Shown here: positions 1 to 4,798 of the stretch, piece after piece
Layout of the letters: the number at the start of each line of letters is the position of its first letter
Position numbering within the stretch: the stretch's first letter is position 1
Assembly: GCA_049800095.1 (NCBI GenBank)
Contig: JBARJD010000045.1
Coordinates: 1-5,323 of the forward strand
DNA from: JAKIWV01 sp049800095
GTDB lineage: Archaea > Thermoplasmatota > Thermoplasmata > Lutacidiplasmatales > UBA184
Length of the DNA stretch: 5,323 bases
Reading direction: 5' to 3'
Translations under genes and position numbers: made by a program
Notes under the pieces: model-generated
Databases searched by the model: none
The model's input: the letters and a program-made list of their open reading frames with translations, nothing else
What the model was told of the DNA's origin: nothing

Positions 1-851
1 TCCCGAAGGCCGCGCGCAAGGAGATCGACGACGTGCTCAGTGCGGCCCGGCTCAAGGTCAACGAACTCGTCGAGCAGTACCGCAAGGGCGAGCTCGAGCA
101 GCAACCGGGCCGGTCGCTCGAGGAAACGCTCGAAGTGCTGGTCCGACGGGAACTCGGACGGGCCCGGGACGACGCGGGCGAGATCGCCGGTCGTCAACTG
201 GGGCTCGAAAACCCCGCCGTGATTCTCGCCCGCTCGGGCGCGCGCGGATCCATGCTCAACCTCACGCAGATGGCCGGCGCCGTCGGCCAGCAATCGGTCC
301 GGGGGGAGCGCCTGCTCCGCGGCTACTTCAACCGTACCTTGCCCCACTACAGTCGGGGGGACCTCGGCGCCGATGCCCGGGGCTTCGTCTCCTCCAGCTA
401 CAAGCGGGGCCTGGCGCCCACGGAGTACTTCTTCCATTCGATGGGAGGGCGGGAGGGTCTCGTCGACACGGCGGTTCGGACGAGCCGATCCGGCTACATG
501 CAGCGTCGACTGATCAACGCGCTCGAGGACCTCCACGTCGATGAGGACCGGACGGTGCGCAACACCGCCGGCACGATCATCGAGTACAAGTACGGCGAGG
601 ACGGCATCGACCCGACGCGCTCGTACGGCGGCCTGGCCATCGCGCTCGATGAGATCGTGACGATGGCGCTCGGCCGGCGCGCCAAGCCCTCCATGGACAA
701 TCTCAAGCCGGACGCCCCCGGCGGCACGCCGCCCGTCACCGAAGAGGAGATGGACCTGCTCGCCGAGGCGCAGCTCGAAGAAGACGCCGAAGAGGAAGAG
801 TCCGACGACGTGCCCTCTCCCGAAGAGGGTCCGGGCTTCGAGGGGGAGTGA
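1..851 (+). CDS. rpoA1: DNA-directed RNA polymerase subunit A' (RpoA1), C-terminal part
   Basis: This is the 3' end of the gene for the A' half of the archaeal RNA polymerase largest subunit (equivalent to the N-terminal two thirds of Rpb1/beta'). The reading frame is open from base 3, with no start in the window, so the gene enters from upstream; the GTG at 33 is internal. About 282 codons are present. Recognisable parts, in order: the SGARGSMLNLTQM-GAVGQQ segment of the funnel/domain 4 region (about 234-290), then the bridge helix beginning PTEYFFHSMGGREGLVDTAVRT and continuing to SGYMQRRLINALED (about 417-533), then YGEDGIDP. These match the family almost residue for residue. The final 38 residues (735-848) are very acidic, 18 of 38 being Asp or Glu. 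The stop TGA lies two bases before the likely rpoA2 start, so the two halves of the subunit are made from adjacent cistrons. Identification is very secure. Confidence 0.97.
   Translation, partial: PKAARKEIDDVLSAARLKVNELVEQYRKGELEQQPGRSLEETLEVLVRRELGRARDDAGEIAGRQLGLENPAVILARSGARGSMLNLTQMAGAVGQQSVRGERLLRGYFNRTLPHYSRGDLGADARGFVSSSYKRGLAPTEYFFHSMGGREGLVDTAVRTSRSGYMQRRLINALEDLHVDEDRTVRNTAGTIIEYKYGEDGIDPTRSYGGLAIALDEIVTMALGRRAKPSMDNLKPDAPGGTPPVTEEEMDLLAEAQLEEDAEEEESDDVPSPEEGPGFEGE
842..848 (+). promoter_or_regulatory. Shine-Dalgarno-like site for rpoA2
   Basis: The run GGGGGAG lies in the last codons of rpoA1 and ends five bases before the ATG at 854. That spacing suits an archaeal GGAGGTGA-type site. 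It favours ATG 854 over the in-frame GTG at 848, which overlaps the rpoA1 stop as GTGA and would have this site directly abutting it. Confidence 0.5.
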
Positions 852-853
852 AG

Positions 854-2185
854 ATGGCGAAGGAAGAGAAGAAGGTCCCGTCGAAGCTGTCGAACCAGAT
901 CGCGGAGTACGCCGCGACAGAGGGAGTGATTTTTCCGGCGCTGGTCCTCCAGGAATTCCACGACCGGGTGCAGAACCTGCGGCTCGAGCCGGCGGAGCTC
1001 AAGAAGGTCGTCCAGGAGGTGGCCGTTCGCTTCGGGAAGAACCTGGTCGACCCCCACGAGTCGGTGGGCATCATCGCCGCGCAGTCGATCGGCGAGCCGG
1101 GCACGCAGATGACGCTGCGAACGTTCCACTACGCCGGCGTCGCCGAGATGAACGTCACGCTCGGCCTGCCGCGGCTCATCGAGTTGGTCGACGCGCGACG
1201 CGTCCCCTCGACCCCGATGATGAGCGTCTATGTCGAGCGGAAACACCGCGCCGACCGCGAGGAGGTCCAGAAGATCGCCCTCCAGATCGAGGTCTCCACG
1301 ATCCCCGACGTGGCCGCCATCGGCACCGTCGTCGAGGAGCTCAAGGTCGTCGTGACGCCGCAGCTCAGCCTGATGCAGGGCCGGGGCGTCAAGCGGGCCG
1401 ACATCGAGCGCTCGCTCCAGGAAGGCATCGACACCCGAAAGTTCCGCCTCGGCAACGGTTCGGGTTCCGGCGAGAGCCGCCCGTTCGAGATCTTCCTCGC
1501 GGAGGCCCCCGTTCCCGCGCCCGGCCGGGTGAAGAAGGAGGACCCGGACGAGGACATGCCGTTCAAGAAGCTCCTCGCCGCGAGCGAAGAGGCGAAGCAG
1601 ATCCGGATCAAGGGCGTGACCGGGATCAAGCGCGCGCTGATCAAGAAGGAGAAGGAGGAGTACGTGATCTACACCGAGGGGTCGAACCTCGAAGACGTCC
1701 TCGAGATCGAGGGCGTTGACGGGGACCGGACCACTTCGAATTCGATCTTCGAGATCTACAAGGTCTTCGGCATCGAGGCGGCACGGGCCGCGCTCATCCA
1801 AGAGACATCGCGCACGTTGGGCGAACAGGGACTCACGGTCGATATCCGGCACCTGATGCTCGTCTCCGACGTGATGACGAACGAGGGGGACATCCGTGCC
1901 ATTGGCCGCCACGGGATCTCCGGGAAGAAGACCAGCGTGCTCGCGCGGGCCGCGTTCGAGATCACGGCGGCGCACCTGTTGCGCGCGGCCATCACCGGCG
2001 AAGCCGACGAGCTCAAGGGCGTCGCGGAGAACATCATCGTCGGCCAGCCGATCACGCTCGGCACCGGCGCGGTGAACCTGGTCTACCGGCCGACGGTGGC
2101 CCCCAAATCGCCGCCGCAGGCCGTGGAACCGGCCCCGCCCGTCGAAGCGGCCGATGACGAGGAGCCGCTCGTCCCCTCGGCGTAG
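854..2185 (+). CDS. rpoA2: DNA-directed RNA polymerase subunit A'' (RpoA2)
   Basis: This encodes the C-terminal part of the archaeal polymerase largest subunit, which assembles with A' to form the active-centre cleft. From ATG 854 it is 443 residues; the in-frame GTG at 848 would add two. The trigger-loop region spans residues about 71-105: VGIIAAQSIGEPGTQMTLRT, then FHYAGVAEMNVTLGLPRL. His92 is in the position of the catalytic trigger-loop histidine. The C-terminal cleft module is at about 330-405, with DVMTNEGDIRAIGRHGISG and later IIVGQPITLGTG. Between them lies a variable jaw-like region with a Gly/Ser stretch (about 200-208) and a charged Lys/Glu/Asp segment (about 225-239). After the conserved LGTGAVNLVYRP end there are about 30 extra residues rich in Pro, Ala and acidic residues. 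As far as I recall, archaeal A'' proteins are usually somewhat shorter (around 380-400 residues). It sits between rpoA1 and rpl30e, as is common in archaea. Confidence 0.97.
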   Translation: MAKEEKKVPSKLSNQIAEYAATEGVIFPALVLQEFHDRVQNLRLEPAELKKVVQEVAVRFGKNLVDPHESVGIIAAQSIGEPGTQMTLRTFHYAGVAEMNVTLGLPRLIELVDARRVPSTPMMSVYVERKHRADREEVQKIALQIEVSTIPDVAAIGTVVEELKVVVTPQLSLMQGRGVKRADIERSLQEGIDTRKFRLGNGSGSGESRPFEIFLAEAPVPAPGRVKKEDPDEDMPFKKLLAASEEAKQIRIKGVTGIKRALIKKEKEEYVIYTEGSNLEDVLEIEGVDGDRTTSNSIFEIYKVFGIEAARAALIQETSRTLGEQGLTVDIRHLMLVSDVMTNEGDIRAIGRHGISGKKTSVLARAAFEITAAHLLRAAITGEADELKGVAENIIVGQPITLGTGAVNLVYRPTVAPKSPPQAVEPAPPVEAADDEEPLVPSA

Positions 2186-2190
2186 GGAGG
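2186..2190 (+). promoter_or_regulatory. Shine-Dalgarno site for rpl30e
   Basis: GGAGG starts immediately after the rpoA2 TAG stop and lies four bases before ATG 2195. It is the best ribosome binding site in the operon part of the window and fixes the rpl30e start. Confidence 0.65.
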
Positions 2191-2194
2191 AACC

Positions 2195-2485
2195 ATGGAT
2201 CTCGGACACGCGCTCAAAGTGGCCCTACAGACGGGGAAGGTGCGGATCGGCGTCAACGAAACGATCGATGCGGCCAAGGCGAAGCACGCCCGCCTTGTCA
2301 TCGCGTCGACGAGCTGCCCGTACGAGCCCTTCCTCCACGAGAGCCGGTTCGAGAAGGTACCGGTCTACCACTATCCGGGGACGAGCGTCGAGCTCGGCGC
2401 GGCGTGTGGGAAACCGTTCCCGATCAGTGCGCTCGCGATCCTCGACCCCGGCTCCTCCGCGATCCTCTCCCTCGAGACGTCGTAG
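2195..2485 (+). CDS. rpl30e: Large ribosomal subunit protein eL30 (L7Ae/L30e family)
   Basis: A 96-residue protein of the L7Ae/L30e RNA-binding fold, the usual size for archaeal eL30, a 50S subunit protein. Family landmarks are present. The N-terminal stretch has VRIGVNETIDAAKAKHARLVI, corresponding to the family's G-x-N-x-T and K-x-x-K-x-x-LVI pattern. Cys41-Pro42 follow in the SCP motif. The signature VPVYHYPGTSVELGAACGKPF occupies about 55-75, and the protein closes with LAILDPGSSAIL. The GTSVELG turn and the CGKPF segment separate eL30 from L7Ae proper. The start is fixed by GGAGG four bases upstream. The gene follows rpoA2 after nine bases and precedes nusA by 29, the standard archaeal order, so co-transcription with the polymerase genes is expected. 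Nothing is truncated or missing. Confidence 0.95.
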   Translation: MDLGHALKVALQTGKVRIGVNETIDAAKAKHARLVIASTSCPYEPFLHESRFEKVPVYHYPGTSVELGAACGKPFPISALAILDPGSSAILSLETS

Positions 2486-2514
2486 CGGTCCCGCGCCGGT
2501 CGAGAACCCATTCC

Positions 2515-2940
2515 ATGACCGAGATTTCGTTCGACACTGAGACGCTCGGCCTGATCCGGCTCTTCGAGGAGCGGACCGGCGCGCGCGTCAAGGACTGTCT
2601 CCACGCCGAGGACAAGGTCGTGTTCCTGGTCTACCCCGGCGAGATCCCGAAGGCGGTCGGGCCCGGCGGCGCCGTCGTGGACCGGCTCAAGGGCCAGACC
2701 CACCGGGAGATCCAGGTGGTGGAGTACTCCGACGATGCCGAGGTGCTCGCCCGGAACGTCTTCTTTCCCTTCGGGCCCCAGAAGGTCGAATTTCAGCCGA
2801 AGGGGAAGGGTCGGCACGTCACCGTCACGGTCGACCCGGCCTGGAAGGCGCGCGCGATCGGGAAGGCCGGTAAGAACCTCAAGATCGCCCGGGCGATCCT
2901 GATGCGCCACTCCGACATCGTGTCCGTCAACGTGGCCTAA
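2515..2940 (+). CDS. nusA: Archaeal NusA-like transcription elongation factor (two KH domains)
   Basis: A 141-residue protein made of two KH RNA-binding domains, matching the short archaeal NusA form, which lacks the bacterial N-terminal polymerase-binding and S1 domains. KH1 has VGPGG at 48-52, where the GxxG loop carries Pro instead of the more usual basic residue. KH2 has IGKAGKNLKIARAI at 115-128, a canonical GxxG loop. Between them, residues 82-99 (VFFPFGPQKVEF and following) are typical of the family's inter-domain segment. The reading frame is open back to 2404, but ATG 2515 gives the family-like N-terminus MTEISFDTETLGLIRLFEERTG and avoids overlapping rpl30e. No strong ribosome binding site is visible before it, so translation may depend on coupling to rpl30e, 29 bases upstream. 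The likely role is RNA binding during transcription elongation or termination, fitting its place behind the polymerase genes. It is the last recognisable gene of the operon. Confidence 0.92.
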   Translation: MTEISFDTETLGLIRLFEERTGARVKDCLHAEDKVVFLVYPGEIPKAVGPGGAVVDRLKGQTHREIQVVEYSDDAEVLARNVFFPFGPQKVEFQPKGKGRHVTVTVDPAWKARAIGKAGKNLKIARAILMRHSDIVSVNVA

Positions 2941-2962
2941 TCGAGCGGAGGCATCCAGCCGC

Positions 2963-3003
2963 CCGGACGAAGGGGCCAGGTCTTTTGGGCCGGAGTGGTC
3001 CGG
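2963..3003 (+). other. Nested inverted repeats in the nusA downstream gap
   Basis: The 111-base gap 2941-3051 contains CCGGAC at 2963-2968, which can pair with GTCCGG at 2998-3003. It encloses a second pairing between the GGCC copies on either side of AGGTCTTTT. Alternatively CCGGA (2990-2994) pairs with TCCGG (2999-3003) around a four-base loop. These could mark the 3' end of the nusA transcript or the leader of the next gene. I see no long T tract after them and no convincing TATA box in the gap, so the role is undecided. Confidence 0.3.
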
Positions 3004-3051
3004 AATAGAAGCTGAGAAACGCATCGAGAGACATTCCTCATCGGACAGTCC

Positions 3052-3699
3052 ATGCATCGGGACCGCTCCGCAACGTTTGGAATGATCCAGGCGGGAGCGT
3101 ACTACGTTTTTCTCATGGGACAGCTCGCTCTCATCTTCGGTATCGTCCTGTTCAACCCGAACGGGCTCATCGTTTGGCTGATGACGGCGATTCCCTGGGC
3201 GAGCCCCCAACTCGCCACGCCGCCGGGGATGATCGTCGGCTGGATTCCGGCGTTCGGGACCGTGATCGTGGGGCTGTTCCTGGGAGGGCAAGTCATCAGC
3301 ATCGCCGCGGCATTGTTCGAACTCGGGCGGATGCGCCGGAACCCCACCCTGGCGGGCCCCACGACGACGGAGCCGCCTCCTCGACTCGACCCCTCGGCGC
3401 AGCGGAGCCTGCGCTACATTCGAAACTGGTTGGTGTTGGACGGCGTGGTGGTCTACGGGACAGGATTGATAGGCTTCAATTGGACCTGTCTCCAGTGCGC
3501 GGCCGACCAATGGTACTTCACGTCCCTGTTTTTCTACACCGGGATTTTTCTGTTCTCGCTGGCCATCGTCCCGGCGCTCATTCTCTGGTTCGATGGCTTT
3601 CGCGTCCGCCCCCGGAAACAAGGGCGGCACCCCCAAGATCGCGCGAGGGGTCCGCGGTGGGGCGCCCGAAGGCTGAAATTGCCGTGGGGATGCGCCTGA
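3052..3699 (+). CDS. Unrecognised four-helix integral membrane protein
   Basis: I do not recognise this 215-residue protein. Four hydrophobic segments are visible: about 14-34 (AYYVFLMGQLALIFGIVLF), 60-89 (Gly- and Ile-rich), 126-144 and 154-180 (Phe/Leu-rich). The loop after helix 2 contains RMRR, and the tail after helix 4 is strongly basic (VRPRKQGRHPQDRARGPR). By the positive-inside rule both ends and the middle loop would be cytoplasmic. The short loop between helices 3 and 4 would then face outside; it holds a Cys-x-x-Cys pair (Cys146, Cys149). There is no cleavable signal peptide pattern. The ATG at 3052 gives a short charged N-terminus before helix 1; an ATG at residue 11 is possible but leaves a poorer N-terminus. 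It is 111 bases after nusA and three bases before the HAD gene, with which it is probably co-transcribed. The coding call rests on the hydrophobic pattern and open frame; the function is unknown. Confidence 0.75.
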   Translation: MHRDRSATFGMIQAGAYYVFLMGQLALIFGIVLFNPNGLIVWLMTAIPWASPQLATPPGMIVGWIPAFGTVIVGLFLGGQVISIAAALFELGRMRRNPTLAGPTTTEPPPRLDPSAQRSLRYIRNWLVLDGVVVYGTGLIGFNWTCLQCAADQWYFTSLFFYTGIFLFSLAIVPALILWFDGFRVRPRKQGRHPQDRARGPRWGARRLKLPWGCA

Positions 3700-3702
3700 C
3701 CC

Positions 3703-4485
3703 ATGGCCGATGAACCGCGAGGGAACCGCATCCATGCAGTCCTCTTCGACCTCGGCGGCACGTTGGTCGACAATCGGGATTTTCCGGCGTTCGAGGAGCT
3801 GGCAAACCAGGCCGGCATCTCGGTCGATGCCGACACGATCGCCCACTGGACCTCGACGATGCGGGACGAGAACGACCGGCAGGGAGAGACCTGGACGCTG
3901 GAGCAGTTCTGGCGCAAGGTCATCGAGGGCGCGGTCGGCGCGCCCGTGCCGGAGGCCCAGTGGAGGAAGTTCTACCGGGCCGCGGAGGCGCACGAAGCGC
4001 CCTCCCATCTGTTCTCGGATGTGGCCATGTGTCTCGATGAGCTCAAGGACAACCACCTACGGTTGGGCGTCCTCACGAACCACGTCTCGGAGCAGTCGGC
4101 CCGACAGATCCTGGCGAAGGAGGGGGTGCTCGGGTTCTTCGAAGTCGTCGTCGCCTCCGGCACGGAACGGGTCGCCAAACCCGACCCTCGATTCTTCCAG
4201 AGGGGGCTGGACCGACTCAAGGTCCTCGCCGGAGAGACTCTCTACGTCGGCGACAAGCCGAACACCGACGTCCGAGCCGCGGAGCGCGCGGGACTCCACG
4301 GACTTTGGCTGCACCGCGACGGAACAGGGTACGGCGAGGACCCACCCGAGATCACGTCGCTCACCGAAGTACCGATCTGGATCACCCAGTTCGAAGTCTC
4401 CGGCCGCGGCTTCCCGCCGGCGCCGCCCAACCTCGATGGCGACCTCGGTGGCGCGCCGCAGAGGCCCCGCCGGAGAATGGGTTAA
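3703..4485 (+). CDS. HAD-superfamily hydrolase (haloacid dehalogenase-like, C1 cap)
   Basis: A 260-residue protein with all four HAD motifs in order. Motif I is AVLFDLGGTLVDN with the nucleophile Asp16. Motif II is LGVLTNH with Thr125. Motif III is VAKPDPRFF with Lys159. Motif IV is LYVGDKPNTDVRAAERAG with Asp184 and Asp189. The roughly 100 residues between motifs I and II are mostly helical-looking and Trp-rich, consistent with a C1-type cap that sets substrate choice. In motif I the second Asp of DxDGT, the general acid/base of HAD phosphatases, is Gly18. DLGGT variants occur in the family, but they make a plain phosphatase assignment uncertain. The substrate cannot be told from sequence. 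The C-terminus ends in a Pro/Arg-rich stretch beyond the core. ATG 3703 lies three bases after the membrane-protein stop with no strong Shine-Dalgarno site, suggesting translational coupling. The stop TAA is embedded in a TATA-like element. Confidence 0.88.
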   Translation: MADEPRGNRIHAVLFDLGGTLVDNRDFPAFEELANQAGISVDADTIAHWTSTMRDENDRQGETWTLEQFWRKVIEGAVGAPVPEAQWRKFYRAAEAHEAPSHLFSDVAMCLDELKDNHLRLGVLTNHVSEQSARQILAKEGVLGFFEVVVASGTERVAKPDPRFFQRGLDRLKVLAGETLYVGDKPNTDVRAAERAGLHGLWLHRDGTGYGEDPPEITSLTEVPIWITQFEVSGRGFPPAPPNLDGDLGGAPQRPRRRMG

Positions 4486-4488
4486 ATA
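4482..4488 (+). promoter_or_regulatory. Candidate TATA box for the 16S rRNA leader
   Basis: TTAAATA matches most of the archaeal box A pattern and is the best TATA-like element between the HAD gene and the 16S gene. It includes the TAA stop of the HAD gene. With usual archaeal spacing, transcription would start at about 4507-4514, just before the first hairpin of the leader. The upstream bases AATGGG are not a strong BRE, so the call is tentative. Confidence 0.45.
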
Positions 4489-4512
4489 GAGCCTTCGGCT
4501 GGCAACGCTACC

Positions 4513-4556
4513 CCGTGGGTCTCCATCCGGAGACCGACGAGGCGACGCTCCCACGG
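4513..4556 (+). other. Leader hairpin 1
   Basis: GGTCTCC at 4518-4524 is an exact inverted repeat of GGAGACC at 4529-4535, giving a seven-pair stem with loop ATCC. Flanking CCGTG (4513-4517) can pair with CACGG (4552-4556) to close a larger domain around it. The start of this element is where transcription from the TATA-like box would begin. Confidence 0.5.
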
Positions 4557-4582
4557 CGCGCGGGGGACCCGATGATCCATGC

Positions 4583-4623
4583 GCTCCAGGGAACGTCACA
4601 GATGGCCCGAAGGGGCGTGGAGC
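4583..4623 (+). other. Leader hairpin 2
   Basis: GCTCC (4583-4587) can pair with GGAGC (4619-4623), enclosing an inner GCCC/GGGC hairpin (4605-4608 with 4613-4616) with loop GAAG. The stems are short, so support is weaker than for the neighbouring hairpins. Confidence 0.35.
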
Positions 4624-4664
4624 CTCGAGAACCCCTCCCTGGAAACGGGGAGCGACCTCTCGGG
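4624..4664 (+). other. Leader hairpin 3 with GAAA tetraloop
   Basis: An outer seven-pair stem joins CTCGAGA (4624-4630) to TCTCGGG (4658-4664) with one G-U pair. An inner seven-pair stem joins CTCCCTG (4635-4641) to CGGGGAG (4646-4652), also with one G-U pair, closed by the GNRA tetraloop GAAA (4642-4645). Internal loops of four and five bases separate the stems. It begins directly after hairpin 2 and ends inside the second GACCGACGAGG repeat. The shape recalls SRP helix 8, but the conserved AGCAG strand is missing. Confidence 0.45.
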
Positions 4665-4703
4665 ACCGACGAGGAAGGTAGAGAAGAGTTCGCTTAGAAC
4701 ACA

Positions 4704-4728
4704 CGAGCTCGTCATGTCGACGAGTTCG
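4704..4728 (+). other. Inverted repeat upstream of the 16S gene
   Basis: CGAGCTCGTC (4704-4713) pairs with GACGAGTTCG (4719-4728) over ten positions with one G-U pair and a five-base loop. The 5' arm overlaps the palindrome ACGAGCTCGT. It lies about 70 bases before the mature 16S start. It is not itself a bulge-helix-bulge site, but it is a clear local hairpin in the precursor. Confidence 0.5.
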
Positions 4729-4798
4729 CAAAGAGCAAATTCCGCCAGTCAGAATAGATTCGGTTTCTTTGACCGTCACACTAACCCATAAAGAATGA

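Larger units (their letters stand above)
4532..4674 (+). repeat. 11-base direct repeat GACCGACGAGG (4532-4542 and 4664-4674)
   Basis: Two exact copies lie 132 bases apart, and each overlaps the 3' arm of a predicted hairpin (hairpins 1 and 3). This may reflect duplication of a hairpin unit or a shared functional element. The sequence between the copies is not otherwise repeated. Confidence 0.4.
4486..4798 (+). other. Structured non-coding region, probable 16S rRNA precursor leader
   Basis: This 313-base stretch separates the HAD gene from the 16S gene and holds no protein gene that I can support. Open frames across it have no family-like sequence. It contains a series of consecutive inverted repeats (separate entries), an 11-base direct repeat GACCGACGAGG at 4532-4542 and 4664-4674, and two copies of GAGTTCGC at 4686-4693 and 4722-4729. 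It lies downstream of a TATA-like box and runs into the rRNA. A 5' leader of the 16S precursor is therefore the simplest explanation, perhaps including the 5' strand of the processing stem; the 3' strand would lie beyond the window. A separate small RNA in about 4510-4690 is an alternative. I did not find the conserved SRP RNA, RNase P RNA, tRNA or box C/D motifs in it. Confidence 0.45.

Noticed and set aside
848..853. GTG start for rpoA2 overlapping the rpoA1 stop as GTGA
   Set aside because: It is possible, but the Shine-Dalgarno-like GGGGGAG is correctly spaced for ATG 854 and abuts the GTG; the difference is only two residues.
494..2209. 571-codon open frame on the minus strand opposite rpoA1/rpoA2
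   Set aside because: It is the antisense shadow of secure polymerase genes in GC-rich DNA; the translation is Arg/Leu/Asp-rich low complexity with no recognisable domain.
2404..2514. Upstream extension of nusA to 2404
   Set aside because: It would overlap the end of rpl30e, and the added residues are unlike the NusA family, whereas ATG 2515 gives the expected N-terminus.
2371..4056. 561-codon open frame on the minus strand across nusA, the membrane gene and the HAD gene
   Set aside because: It is opposite two genes with clear family motifs and one with a clear membrane pattern, and its own translation has no family-like sequence.
4568..4580. Box C of a C/D guide RNA (CCGATGATCC)
   Set aside because: It does not match RTGATGA, and no D or D' boxes (CTGA) lie at suitable spacing.
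4624..4664. SRP RNA helix 8
   Set aside because: The tetraloop-capped stem with internal loops is suggestive, but the conserved AGCAG strand is absent, the capped stem is too long, and there is no room for a roughly 300-base SRP RNA with pairing ends.
4751..4760. AGAATAGATT as a TATA box close to the 16S gene
   Set aside because: It is a poor match to archaeal box A, weaker than TTAAATA at 4482-4488; it would be reconsidered if transcripts started near 4785.
4305..4791. Overlapping short open frames through the HAD end and the leader
   Set aside because: They overlap the HAD gene in another frame or cross predicted RNA structure, and the translations show no family-like sequence.
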